Source of the DNA: Streptomyces sp. H27-H1
Lineage (GTDB): Bacteria; Actinomycetota; Actinomycetes; Streptomycetales; Streptomycetaceae
Direction of reading: 5' to 3'
Assembly (NCBI RefSeq): GCF_026627445.1
Contig: NZ_JAPNLJ010000011.1
Span: 1-64,000 of the forward strand
Length of the DNA stretch: 64,000 bases
Part shown: piece after piece, positions 23,927 to 34,714 of the stretch
How the letters are laid out: each line of letters starts with the position of its first letter
How positions within the stretch are numbered: position 1 is the stretch's first letter
Notes under the pieces: generated by a model
What the model saw: only the letters and a program-made list of their open reading frames with translations
What the model was told of the DNA's origin: nothing
Database searches by the model: none
Position numbers and translations under genes: made by a program

Positions 23927-25102
23927 CTAGTAGGACTTGGGGAGGCCCAGGGTTTGGTGGGAGATGAAGTTGAGGATCATTTCTCGACTGACCGGGGCGA
24001 TTCGGGCCACCCGGGAGGCGACGATCAGGGCGGCCAGGCCGTATTCGCGGGTGAGGCCGTTGCCGCCCAGGGTGTGGACGGACTGGTCCACCGCGCGGAC
24101 GCAGGCCTCGGCGGCGGCGTACTTGGCCATGTTCGCGGCCTCGCCCGCGCCCATGTCGTCGCCGGCGTCGTAGAGGTGGGCCGCCTTCTGCATCATCAGG
24201 CGGGCGAGCTCGAGCTCGATGTGGACGGCTGCCAGGGGGTGGGCGATGGCCTGGTGGGCGCCGATCGGGGCCTTCCAGACCTGGCGGGTCTTCGCGTAGT
24301 CGACGGCCTGGGCGAGGGCGTAGCGGCCCATGCCTATGGCGAAGGCGGCGGTCATGACGCGCTCGGGGTTGAGGCCGGCGAAGAGCTGGAGGAGGCCCGC
24401 GTCCTCGTCGCCGACCAGGGCGTCGGAGGGGAGGCGTACCTCGTCCAGGACCAGTTCGAACTGCTTCTCCGCCGCCTGGAGTTCCATGTCGATCGGGGTG
24501 TGGGCGAAGCCGGGGGCCTCGCGGGGGACGATGAACAGGCAGGGCTTGAGGCTGCCGGTCCGGGCGTCTTCCGTACGGCCCACGATGAGGGTGGCGTCGG
24601 CGATGTCCACGCCGGAGATGAAGACCTTCCGGCCGGTGAGGATCCAGTCGTCGCCGTCGCGGCGGGCGGTGGTGGTGATGCGGTGGGAGTTGGAGCCGGC
24701 GTCGGGTTCGGTGATGCCGAAGGCCATGGTGCGGGTGCCGTCGGCGAGACCGGGGAGCCAGGCCTGCTTCTGGGCCTCGGTGCCGAAGCGGGCGATGACC
24801 GTGCCGCAGATGGCGGGTGAGACGACCATCATGAGCAGGGGGCAGCCCGCGGCCCCGAGTTCTTCCAGGACGATGGAGAGTTCGGCGATGCCGCCGCCTC
24901 CGCCGCCGTACTCCTCGGGGAGGTTGACCCCGAGGTAGCCCAGGGCGGCGGCGTCCGCCCACAGCTCGTCGGGGTGGCCGCCCTCCCGGGCGATGCGGGC
25001 GAGGTACTCGCGGCCGTACTTGCGGCCGAGGGCGGCGACCGCCGTGCGCAGGGCCTTGTGTTCTTCGGTTTCGAGGCTGGTGGCGGCGATGGTGGAGCTC
25101 AT
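23927..25102 (-). CDS. Acyl-CoA dehydrogenase
   Basis: A 391-residue flavoprotein with the three-domain acyl-CoA dehydrogenase plan. Signature 1 is AFGITEPDAGSNSHRITTTA and signature 2 is QVWKAPIGAHQAIAHPLAAV with GGNGLTREYGLAALIVASR. The segment that in medium-chain enzymes carries the catalytic Glu (YEGT) reads IAPVSREM, so the base must lie elsewhere, as in isovaleryl-CoA dehydrogenase. It oxidises an acyl-CoA and passes electrons to ETF. Its ATG overlaps the stop of the biotin carboxylase gene by 4 bases. From the neighbours I expect a branched or terpenoid substrate (citronellyl-CoA or isovaleryl-CoA type). Confidence 0.9.
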   Translation of the reverse strand: MSSTIAATSLETEEHKALRTAVAALGRKYGREYLARIAREGGHPDELWADAAALGYLGVNLPEEYGGGGGGIAELSIVLEELGAAGCPLLMMVVSPAICGTVIARFGTEAQKQAWLPGLADGTRTMAFGITEPDAGSNSHRITTTARRDGDDWILTGRKVFISGVDIADATLIVGRTEDARTGSLKPCLFIVPREAPGFAHTPIDMELQAAEKQFELVLDEVRLPSDALVGDEDAGLLQLFAGLNPERVMTAAFAIGMGRYALAQAVDYAKTRQVWKAPIGAHQAIAHPLAAVHIELELARLMMQKAAHLYDAGDDMGAGEAANMAKYAAAEACVRAVDQSVHTLGGNGLTREYGLAALIVASRVARIAPVSREMILNFISHQTLGLPKSY

Positions 25103-27048
25103 GCTTCCTCCTGGACTACGGCGAGCAGGGCGCCGAATTCGACCTGTTGGCCGGTGGCGGCGTGGAGCGCGGTGAGCGTGCCGGAGGCGGGCGCGAGGAT
25201 GCGGTGCTCCATCTTCATGGCCTCCAGCCAGAGCAGGGGCTGTCCGGCGGTGACGGAGCTGCCGGGGGCGAGGCCCTCGGCGACGCGGACGACGGTGCCG
25301 GGCATGGGGGCGAGCAGGGAGCCCGGTTCGGTGCGGTCCTGGGGGTCCGCGAACCGGGGCACGGGGGTCAGGGCGTGGGCGCCGAGCGGGGAGTCGACGT
25401 AGACCGTGTTCGATTTGTGTTTCACGTGGAACAGCCGCCGGACGCCGTTCACTTCGAGGGCCACCCGGTGTCGCGCGGCGGACAGGATGCGCACACCGGG
25501 GTGGTCGACGAGTACCGGGGGTCCGCTGCGGGAGGGGCGGTACCGGACTTCGTACTCGGTGCCGGCGGCCGTGTAGCGGCGGCTCTGCGGCTGGGAGCGG
25601 AGGTTGCGCCAGCCGCCGATGCGGGAAGCGAGGGGGGCGTCCGCAGCGGGGGCCGCGTCGGCGAGGGCGGCGACGAGGGCGCCGAGCGCCGGGCCGGCGT
25701 CGTCCGGGGCGGCCTCCGTCAGGGCGGGCAGGTGGCGCTCGTAGAAGCCGGTGTCGAGCCGGCCGGCCGCGAACTCCGGGTGCCGCAGGGAGCGTACGAG
25801 GAGCTCACGGTTGGTGGTCAGCCCGTGGATCCGGGCTCCGGCGAGGGCGTGGGCCAGGGCGCGGACCGCCTCGGCGCGGGTCGGGGCGTGGGCGACGACC
25901 TTGGCGAGCATCGGGTCGTAGTGGATGGAGACGGTGTCCCCGTCGCCGAAGCCGGTGTCCACGCGGACCTCGCCGGGGACGGCGAGGGTGTGCAGGGTCC
26001 CCGTCTGCGGACGCCAGTCCCGGGCCGGGTCCTCGGCGTAGAGGCGGGCCTCGACGGCGTGTCCGGCGGACCGCGGCGGGGTGAGCGGGAGGGCCGCGCC
26101 CTCGGCGATCCGCAGTTGCAGGGCGACGAGGTCGATCCCGAAGACGGCTTCGGTGACGGGGTGTTCCACCTGGAGCCGGGTGTTCATCTCCAGGAAGTAC
26201 GGGCGGCCGTCGGCGGTGACGAGGAACTCGACCGTGCCCGCACCCTCGTACGAGACCGCGCGGGCGGCGGCCACGGCGGCCTCGTGGAGGGTGGTGCGCA
26301 GGGCCTCGGGGAGGCCGGGCGCGGGGGCTTCCTCGATGACCTTCTGGTGGCGCCGCTGGAGGGAGCAGTCGCGGGTGCCGAGCGCCCAGACGGTGCCGTG
26401 GGAGTCGGCGAGGATCTGCACCTCGACGTGGCGGCCGAGCTCCACGTAGGGCTCGGCGAACACCTCTCCGTCGCCGAAGGCGGACAGCGCCTCGGCGGAG
26501 GCGGCTTCCAGGGACTCCTTCAGGGAGTCGAGGTCCCGCACCACCCGCATCCCGCGGCCGCCGCCGCCCGCCGCGGCCTTGAGGAGCAGCGGGAGGTCGG
26601 CGGTGGTGGCCGCGTGCGGGTCCACGGGATCGAGCAACGGGACCCCGGCGGCGCGCATCAGCTCCTTGGCGCGGGTCTTCGAGGCCATGGCCTCCATGGC
26701 CTCGGGCGGCGGGCCGACCCAGGTGAGTCCGGCGGCCCGGACCGCACGGGCGAAGTCGGCGTTCTCGGAAAGGAACCCGTAGCCGGGGTGGACGGCGTCG
26801 GCGCCCGCCGCGAGGGCGGCCTCGATGAGCAGGTCGCCGCGCAGGTAGGTATCGGCGGGGGCCGCGCCGGGCAGCCGTACGGCCGCGTCGGCGGAGCGGA
26901 CGTGCAGGGCATCGGCGTCGGGGTCGGAGTGGACCGCGACGGTGGCCAGGCCCAGGGCGCGGGCCGTGCGGAAGACACGGACGGCGATCTCGCCGCGGTT
27001 GGCCACGAGGAGGGAGTGCAGCGGCTGCGGGGGAGGGTTCTGGGTCAT
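25099..27048 (-). CDS. Acyl-CoA carboxylase alpha chain (biotin carboxylase + biotin carrier)
   Basis: A 649-residue two-function subunit. The biotin carboxylase part begins LHSLLVANRGEIAVRVFRTA and has the ATP-grasp loop KAAAGGGGRGMRVV (about residue 155), and EMNTRLQVEHPVTE (about residue 285). The biotin carrier domain at the C-terminus has LEAMKMEH, with the biotinylated Lys at residue 612. With the beta chain encoded just upstream it carboxylates an acyl-CoA such as 3-methylcrotonyl-CoA or geranyl-CoA. ATG 27048 is 8 bases after the beta-chain stop, and the stop overlaps the dehydrogenase gene by 4 bases. The BccA/AccA-type subunits used for fatty acid synthesis are usually shorter and not in such operons. 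Confidence 0.92.
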   Translation of the reverse strand: MTQNPPPQPLHSLLVANRGEIAVRVFRTARALGLATVAVHSDPDADALHVRSADAAVRLPGAAPADTYLRGDLLIEAALAAGADAVHPGYGFLSENADFARAVRAAGLTWVGPPPEAMEAMASKTRAKELMRAAGVPLLDPVDPHAATTADLPLLLKAAAGGGGRGMRVVRDLDSLKESLEAASAEALSAFGDGEVFAEPYVELGRHVEVQILADSHGTVWALGTRDCSLQRRHQKVIEEAPAPGLPEALRTTLHEAAVAAARAVSYEGAGTVEFLVTADGRPYFLEMNTRLQVEHPVTEAVFGIDLVALQLRIAEGAALPLTPPRSAGHAVEARLYAEDPARDWRPQTGTLHTLAVPGEVRVDTGFGDGDTVSIHYDPMLAKVVAHAPTRAEAVRALAHALAGARIHGLTTNRELLVRSLRHPEFAAGRLDTGFYERHLPALTEAAPDDAGPALGALVAALADAAPAADAPLASRIGGWRNLRSQPQSRRYTAAGTEYEVRYRPSRSGPPVLVDHPGVRILSAARHRVALEVNGVRRLFHVKHKSNTVYVDSPLGAHALTPVPRFADPQDRTEPGSLLAPMPGTVVRVAEGLAPGSSVTAGQPLLWLEAMKMEHRILAPASGTLTALHAATGQQVEFGALLAVVQEEA

Positions 27049-27056
27049 GTGCGGGC

Positions 27057-28651
27057 TCACATCCGGAAGATGCCGAAGCCGCCACGGGCGCCCTCGACGG
27101 GGGCGTTGTGGACGGCCGACAGGCACAGGCCGAGGACGGTTCGGGTGTCGCGCGGGTCGATGACCCCGTCGTCGTAGAGACGTCCGGAGAGGAACATCGG
27201 CAGGGACTCGGATTCGATCTGCGCCTCCACGAAGGCGCGCATGCCGGCGTCGGCCTCTTCGTCGTACGGCTGTCCCTTCGCCGCGGCCGACTGGCGGGAG
27301 ACGATGGAGAGCACGCCGGCGAGCTGGGCGGGGCCCATGACGGCGGACTTGGCGCTGGGCCAGGCGAAGAGGAAGCGGGGCTCGTAGGCGCGGCCGCACA
27401 TTCCGTAGTGGCCGGCGCCGTAGCTGGCGCCGATGAGGACGGAGAGGTGCGGGACCTTCGAGTTCGACACCGCGTTGATCATCATCGAGCCGTGTTTGAT
27501 GATCCCGCCCTGCTCGTACTCCTTGCCGACCATGTAGCCGGTGGTGTTGTGGAGGAACAGCAGCGGAATGTCGCGCTGGTTGGCGAGCTGGATGAACTGG
27601 GCCGCCTTCTGCGATTCCGCGCTGAACAGCACCCCTTGGGCGTTGGCGAGGATGCCGACCGGGTAGCCGTGCAGGGTGGCCCAGCCGGTGACCAGGCTGG
27701 TGCCGTAGAGGGGCTTGAACTCGTCGAAGTCGGAGGCGTCGACGATGCGGGCGATGACTTCGCGGGGGTCGAAGGGGGTCTTGAGGTCGGCGGGGACGAT
27801 CCCGAGGAGCTCCTCGGGATCGTGCAGCGGCTCCTCGGCGCACGCCGGATCGGGCTGGGCCTTGCGGTGGTTGAGGCGGGCGACGACGCGGCGGGCCTGG
27901 CGGATGGCGTCGTACTCGTCGAGGGCGTAGTAGTCGGCGAGACCGGAGGTCCGGGCGTGCATGTCGGCTCCGCCGAGGGACTCGTCGTCGCTCTCCTCGC
28001 CGGTGGCCATCTTGACGAGCGGCGGGCCGCCCAGGAACACCTTGGAGCGGTCCTTGATCATGATGGTGTGGTCGGACATGCCGGGGATGTACGCGCCTCC
28101 GGCGGTGGAGTTGCCGAAGACGACGGCGATGGTGGGGACCCCGTCCGCGGAGAGCCGGGTGAGGTCGCGGAAGATGGCGCCGCCCGGGATGAAGATCTCC
28201 TTCTGCGAGGGGAGATCGGCGCCGCCGGACTCGACGAGGCTGATGCAGGGGAGCCGGTTCTGGCGGGCGATCTCGTTGGCCCGCAGCGCCTTCTTGAGCG
28301 TCCAGGGGTTGGAGGCGCCGCCGCGGACGGTGGGGTCGCTGGCGGTGACCAGGCATTCGACGCCCTCGACGGTGCCGATGCCGGTGACCATGGAGGCGCC
28401 GACCGGATAGTCGCTGCCCCACGCGGCGAGGGGGGACAGCTCCAGGAACGGGGTGTCCGGGTCGAGGAGCAGCTCGACCCGCTCACGGGCCAGCAGCTTG
28501 CCGCGGCTCCGGTGCCGGGCGGTGTACTTCTCGCCGCCCCCGTCGAGGGCGCCGGCGTGCGCGGCATCGAGCTCGGCGAGCCGTTCCAGGGCGGCGGTAC
28601 GGGCTTGCGTGTGCTCGGGGGTCAGCGGGTCGACGGCGCTCTTGAGGCGGG

Positions 28652-28655
<4 letters not shown>
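27057..28655 (-). CDS. Acyl-CoA carboxylase beta chain (carboxyltransferase)
   Basis: A 532-residue carboxyltransferase. Family blocks: RHRSRGKLLARERVELLLDP at the N-terminal half, SLVESGGADLPSQKEIFIPG, VVFGNSTAGGAYIPGMSDHT (oxyanion Gly-Gly), then QGVLFSAESQKAAQFIQLAN and LLFLHNTTGYMVGKEYEQGG in the C-terminal half. The GGADLP...HNTTGYMVG pattern and the 530-residue length are those of methylcrotonyl-CoA or geranyl-CoA carboxylases rather than acetyl- or propionyl-CoA carboxylases. GTG 28655 overlaps the stop of the AtuA-like gene (GTGA). It forms a complex with the alpha chain encoded next. Confidence 0.92.
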
Positions 28656-30558
<1,903 letters not shown>

Positions 30559-30562
<4 letters not shown>

Positions 30563-31374
30563 CGGGAGGCCCCGGGCGTGCGCCCCGGGCCCGCCGGGCC
30601 GGCGAAGGCCTGCGCGATGTCGAGCCAGCGGTCGGCGTCGAGGCCGGACGCCGTCAGGGCCAGGTCGGCGCGGTGGGCGCGCTGGGTCACCAGCAGGCAG
30701 AAGTCGTGTGCCGGGCCGGTGATCCGCTGTGGCGCGTCCTCGGGGCCGTACGTCCACACCTCGGCGCCCGTTCCCGGAGCCGTCAGCTCCACCCGGAACT
30801 CCCCCGCCGGCGCCGGCAGGCCCCGTACGGCATACGCGTAGTCGCGGGCCCGTACCCCGATCCGTGCCACGTGCCGCAGCCGGGCCGTCGGTACGCGGCG
30901 CACCCCGAGCGCGTCGGCCACGTCCTGGCCGTGCGCCCAGGTCTCCATCAGGCGGGCGCTCGCCATCGACGCGGCCTTCATCGGCGGCCCGTACCAGGGG
31001 AACCTGGTGTCGGGCGAGGCCGCGGCAAGGGCCTCGTCGAGTGCGCCGCGGCCGGCCCGCCAGCGGGCGAGCAGCTCGGCGGGGGCCAGCGAGGCCCCCT
31101 CCTCGGCGCCCGCGTCGACGAAGGAGTCGGGGGCCTTCAGGGCCTCCTCGACCAGCCCCGCGAAGGCGGTGGCATCCGTGAGGGCGAGCAGTGAGGCCCG
31201 GTCGGTCCAGTGCAGGTGGGCGATCTGGTGGGCCAGGCTCCAGCCGGGCGCGGGGGTTGGCCTCGCCCAGTCGGGGGCGGGCAAATCCCCCACCAGGGAG
31301 TCGAGTTCCCGGCCCTCCTCGCGGAGATCGGCGAAGACGGCGAAGGCGTTCTCGACAGCGGACGGATCGGGCAC
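30559..31374 (-). CDS. TIGR03084-like protein (mycothiol-dependent maleylpyruvate isomerase fold)
   Basis: A 271-residue protein of the DinB/maleylpyruvate-isomerase metal-binding superfamily. Metal ligands are expected in WSLAHQIAHLHWTDRASLLA (His near residues 47-54) and in RLMETWAHGQDVADALG (His about 150). It carries the family blocks PDWARPTPAPGWSLAHQIAH and FPWYGPPMKAASMASARLME. The reaction is unknown; members use mycothiol or act on small thioesters. GTG 31374 has GGGGAG upstream at proper spacing. It is the first gene of the five-gene coupled operon, and similar genes stand next to AtuA and acyl-CoA carboxylases in other actinobacteria as I recall. Confidence 0.8.
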
Positions 31375-31430
31375 GGGTGCGCTCCCCTTCTCGGCGTGAG
31401 GGGAAGCGTGGCAGCCGCCATCAAAACAAT

Positions 31431-31442
31431 CAAGCGTGCTTG
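31431..31442. promoter_or_regulatory. Palindrome upstream of the catabolic operon (possible TetR operator)
   Basis: CAAGC-GT-GCTTG lies in an AT-rich patch (AAAACAATCAAGCGTGCTTGC) 57 bases before the operon start. It is the only low-GC spot nearby and has the form of a TetR-family operator. Confidence 0.45.
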
Positions 31443-31580
31443 CATTATTTGTCGAGGGGTGAACGAGGGTCGCTCGCTCACCACTTGGAGCGCGCGCCCG
31501 CCACGACCGCTTGCACGTGCCGTACGCCCGCGGCAAGGATCCTCACCACGGCAGCACACCGGGCCGGGACCGGCGACGAG

Positions 31581-31652
31581 GAAGTGGACGCGGGAGTGGA
31601 CGTGGGCGTGGACGCGGGCGTGGGAGGGGACGTTGAAGTGGAAGTGGACGTG
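31581..31652. repeat. Short-period GTGGACG/CGGG repeat before the HAD gene
   Basis: About a dozen imperfect copies of GTGGACGCGGGC-like hexamers run into the HAD hydrolase start region. Read in frame they give Val-Asp-Ala-Gly-Val stretches. Confidence 0.6.
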
Positions 31653-31673
31653 ACAGCGGAAGTGGGAGAGAAC

Positions 31674-32387
31674 GTGCAAGCGGACAGGCTCGAGGGCTCC
31701 GTCAAAGGCGTGATGTTCGACTTCTCCGGCACCCTCTTCCGCGTCGAGCCCACCGAGGACTGGCTGCGTGCGGTGGTGGCGGACGCCGGGATCGATCTGT
31801 CCGAGGCCGAACTCACCGCCTGCGCCGCCCTGCTGGAAGAGGCGGGCGCCCTGCCGGGTGGCGCCTCGCCGCGGCGGCTCCCGGCCCGGCTGGAGCCGCT
31901 GTGGCGGGAGCGGGACCTGAGCCCCGGGCAGCACCGGGCCGCCTACACCGCGCTCGCCCGGGAGGTGCCGCTGCCCTCCGCGGAGCTGGCCGACGCCCTC
32001 TACGAACGGCATCGGACCCCGGCGGCCTGGCGGCCCTACCCCGATACCGCTGCCACGCTCGGAGCCCTGCGCGCACGGGGCGTCCCCGTCGCCGTCGTCA
32101 GCAACATCGGCTGGGATCTGCGCCCCGTCTTCCGCGCCCACGGGGTCGACCAGCTCGTCGACGCGTACGTACTGTCCTTCGAGCACGGAGTCCAAAAGCC
32201 CGACCCCCGCCTGTTCGGGGCCGCCTGCGAAGCACTCGGGGCGGCGCCCGCCGACGTCCTCATGGTCGGCGACGACGCCGTCGCGGACACCGGGGCCGCG
32301 GCGCTCGGGTGCCGGGTCCTGCTGGTCGAGCACCTGCCGGTCGAGCGACGGCCGAACGGGCTGAGCGCGGTGCTCGGACTGCTCTGA
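31674..32387 (+). CDS. HAD-family hydrolase
   Basis: A haloacid dehalogenase superfamily phosphatase. Motif I is VMFDFSGTLFRVEP, where the second Asp of DxD is Ser (DFSGT) as in some dehalogenase-like members; motif II is VAVVSNIGWD; motif III is the Lys in GVQKPDPRLFG; motif IV is MVGDDAVAD. Cap residues lie between about 35 and 100. GTG 31674 (GGGAGAG upstream) gives 237 residues; GTG 31710 or ATG 31713 would start right at motif I, and the frame is also open far upstream through the repeat. The substrate is unknown. It is divergent from the catabolic operon. Confidence 0.75.
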   Translation: MQADRLEGSVKGVMFDFSGTLFRVEPTEDWLRAVVADAGIDLSEAELTACAALLEEAGALPGGASPRRLPARLEPLWRERDLSPGQHRAAYTALAREVPLPSAELADALYERHRTPAAWRPYPDTAATLGALRARGVPVAVVSNIGWDLRPVFRAHGVDQLVDAYVLSFEHGVQKPDPRLFGAACEALGAAPADVLMVGDDAVADTGAAALGCRVLLVEHLPVERRPNGLSAVLGLL

Positions 32388-32500
32388 CGCACACCCCGGC
32401 AGCGTGGGCGCCCGGCGCCCCGCCACGGGGTGGGGACGGGGCGGCAAGGAGGGCCGGCCGAGGTCTTCCCTCCCCGCGCGGCTCCTGGAATGCTCCGCCC

Positions 32501-32707
32501 ATGACGCCTCCTCGGATATACCTCGCCGCTGCCGCCCTGAGCGCCCTCGCGCTGGGCGTGGCCGTGGCCAACGGCTGGGGCCAGGACTTCCCGGACGGGG
32601 ACCGGGGCGACTCCGGCCTCCCGCTCTCGGCCTGGTCCGCGGACTGGCCGACCGCGGAGAGCCACGTCGAGGCGAACGTCCAGCACGCGGACGTGGCGCC
32701 CCGGTAG
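32501..32707 (+). CDS. Small hypothetical protein with an N-terminal hydrophobic segment
   Basis: A 68-codon frame starts MTPPRIYLAAAALSALALGV, which looks like a signal anchor or signal peptide, followed by a polar acidic tail (FPDGDRGDSG). No ribosome site is clear (CCTGGAATG is weak). Codon use is genus-like. I recognise no family, and it could be a chance frame. Confidence 0.4.
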   Translation: MTPPRIYLAAAALSALALGVAVANGWGQDFPDGDRGDSGLPLSAWSADWPTAESHVEANVQHADVAPR

Positions 32708-32785
32708 GACGGCGAAATCATCTGGAACCGACCGGCCCGGCTTGGCCTGAACTCACCCAGACCCTCCCCTGACGCGCCCTTAACT

Positions 32786-32814
32786 TCCCCTGAGACAAGG
32801 GGAGTCGGTATAGC
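32786..32814 (+). promoter_or_regulatory. Inverted repeat and possible promoter before the membrane-effector gene
   Basis: TCCCCT-GAGACA-AGGGGA (32786-32803) is followed at 32809 by TATAGC, a plausible -10 box, 40 bases before the ATG at 32854. The repeat covers the -35 zone and could be an operator. Confidence 0.4.
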
Positions 32815-32853
32815 GTCGTCGCCGACCGGGACAGGCACGGGGGCTGGAGCTAC

Positions 32854-33828
32854 ATGAGTGTCGACGTTCGCTATCGGGTGGAGCGCATCGCGCTGTCCCT
32901 GATGTCCGCATCGGGCGTCGTGGTACTGATCGCGGACCTCTTCGGGTGGCTCGACGCACTCGCCCCCGGGGGCGCGCTCCCCAAGGTCACCCTGCTCATC
33001 CTGAGTACGGTCACCGTGTTCCTGCTGCTGGAGATCGACCGCCTGCGCAAGCTCGACGTGGTCCAGGACCAGGTCACCGCGCTGGACGAGACCGTCCGCA
33101 GCCGGATCTCCGGCCTGGACGAGACCCTCCAGGCGCAGGTCGCCCGCCTCGACGAAACCGTCCAGGCGCAGGTCGCCCGCCTCGACACCGGCTTTCAGGC
33201 ACAGCTCGCCAAACTGGACATCGACACCGTCGCGCAGCAGCTCAAGCAGGAGAACTACCTCGGCGTGATCCGGGTGCACGGCCAGTTCCCGGACGTGCAG
33301 TTCAACGTGTTCGTGGAGGGCGCCACGCAGGAGGTGGCCATCCTGCAGACCTTCATACCCAACCTGGAGCAGCTCCAGCCGTCACTGGAGAAGGCGCTCG
33401 TCGACCAGCGGATCCCGGTCCGCGTCATGCTGCTGTACCCGTCCTCCCCCGTGGCGGGGCTGCGCGACGAGGCGCTGCGGACGGTACGGGATCCCGCCTT
33501 CGCGGTGGACGTGAAGGCGCGGGTGGAGATGTGCCTGGCCGGGCTCGCGGAGCTGCACAGGGCGGTCGGGCCGGAAGGCCGGACGCTGCTCAGGGTGCGC
33601 GTGTACAACTCGCTTCCGTCCATCGCCGTGCACAAGGCCGACGAGCACTTTCTGGTCAGTTCCTTCCTGCACCGCCAGCTCGCGATCGAGTCCGCCCAGA
33701 TCGAGATCGACGGCGCCGCCACCACGATGGGCCGGCAGGTCCAGAAGGAGCTGGACACGCTGTGGGACATCGGCCGCGACGTGGCCCTGCCCGACTGGCG
33801 CGAGTCGCTCCGGAACATCAGCTGGTGA
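32854..33828 (+). CDS. Two-TM, coiled-coil membrane protein with a PLD-like (DUF5919-type) C-terminal domain
   Basis: A 324-residue protein. Two membrane segments are at about residues 12-30 (LSLMSASGVVVLIADLFGW) and 42-60 (VTLLILSTVTVFLLLEI). A coiled coil follows with heptad-like copies (ISGLDETLQAQVARLDETVQ, AQVARLDTGFQAQLAKLD). The C-terminal part, from about residue 130, resembles degenerate phospholipase D-like domains: VRVMLLYPSSPVAGLRDEAL and YNSLPSIAVHKADEHFLVSS. A true HxKxxxxD motif is absent. The function is unknown; the plan of membrane anchor, coiled coil and effector-like domain is seen in conflict or signalling proteins. It is followed after 25 bases by the haem-oxygenase-like gene, so the two are probably one unit. 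Confidence 0.7.
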   Translation: MSVDVRYRVERIALSLMSASGVVVLIADLFGWLDALAPGGALPKVTLLILSTVTVFLLLEIDRLRKLDVVQDQVTALDETVRSRISGLDETLQAQVARLDETVQAQVARLDTGFQAQLAKLDIDTVAQQLKQENYLGVIRVHGQFPDVQFNVFVEGATQEVAILQTFIPNLEQLQPSLEKALVDQRIPVRVMLLYPSSPVAGLRDEALRTVRDPAFAVDVKARVEMCLAGLAELHRAVGPEGRTLLRVRVYNSLPSIAVHKADEHFLVSSFLHRQLAIESAQIEIDGAATTMGRQVQKELDTLWDIGRDVALPDWRESLRNISW

Positions 33829-33853
33829 TCCCGATCCACGGAAAGGTACGGCC

Positions 33854-34714
33854 ATGCACGACTTGGACTCGGCGGACGTGACGGACGGGGCGGACCGCGC
33901 AGACGGGACGGACCCCACCGACGGGACGGACGCGACAGCCGAGACGGAGGAGATGGACGAGAAGACCGGGCTGCACGCGCTGGACGGGTTCGAGAACGCG
34001 CTGATCGAGCGCTTCCAGGAGCATCCGGTCCTGGCGGACATCAACCGGCTGCCGGACGAGGACTTCACCGCTCTCCTCCTCCAGCGGCGCTTCGTATCGC
34101 TCGCGTTCACCCCGTCCTACGACCTGGCCATCGACCTGCTCGGCGACGAGGAGGGGCTGCGGATCGCGCGGATCATCCTGCGCGAGGAGTACCCGGACCC
34201 CCACGGACACGCACCCTCGCACCGCGAGGACATGACGCATGACCTGCGCCGGCTCGGAGTGTCCAGGCAGGCCCTGGCGGCGTCGAGGCCCACGGCCGCC
34301 ACGAGGCGCGCCATCACCGACACCCTCGAACTGATCGCGGACGCCGGCGGCCGCGCCGACGCCGACCTGCGGCTGCTGACCTTCCTCCGCTTCTGGGGCG
34401 AGGTGCTGGTCTCCGTCGAGTACGGGCGGCTGTGGGAACGGATCGGGCCGCTGTTCACGGGTGAGCCGGGCGGCCGCAATCATTCGCGCTTCTACCACCC
34501 GCACCTGGTCCACGACGCGAAGACGCATTCGCTCGCGACCGTGTCCATGCTGTCCGACACCCACTCCGACCGGCTGGCCGCGCGGGTGACCGAGCTCCTC
34601 TCCCGTACGGGCGGGGTGGCCGGTTTCAAGGAGACGCAGGAGCAGGCGCTACGGCTCAAGGCCGGCTTCTACGATCAGTTCCTGCCCGTGTCGGCCCCGG
34701 TGACGACGGTCTGA
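33854..34714 (+). CDS. Haem-oxygenase-like iron-containing redox enzyme
   Basis: A 286-residue protein of the haem-oxygenase-like diiron family (PF14518 type). After an Asp/Thr/Gly-rich tail of about 35 residues (DGTDPTDGTD repeats) it is helical. Candidate metal ligands are Glu111 or Glu112 with the His in GHAPSHRED, and His215, His217, His220, Asp221 and His225 in the block RFYHPHLVHDAKTHS. The family includes UndA- and SznF-type enzymes and CADD; they oxidise small amines, fatty acids or amino acids with O2. The substrate here is unknown. Its ATG lies 25 bases behind the membrane protein's stop with GGAAAGG upstream, and the 3' end overlaps the convergent EamA gene by 40 bases. Confidence 0.75.
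   Translation: MHDLDSADVTDGADRADGTDPTDGTDATAETEEMDEKTGLHALDGFENALIERFQEHPVLADINRLPDEDFTALLLQRRFVSLAFTPSYDLAIDLLGDEEGLRIARIILREEYPDPHGHAPSHREDMTHDLRRLGVSRQALAASRPTAATRRAITDTLELIADAGGRADADLRLLTFLRFWGEVLVSVEYGRLWERIGPLFTGEPGGRNHSRFYHPHLVHDAKTHSLATVSMLSDTHSDRLAARVTELLSRTGGVAGFKETQEQALRLKAGFYDQFLPVSAPVTTV

Noticed and set aside
24000..28400. Long plus-strand frames opposite the acyl-CoA carboxylase genes
   Set aside because: High-GC shadows; the minus strand has clear enzymes with overlapping starts and stops.
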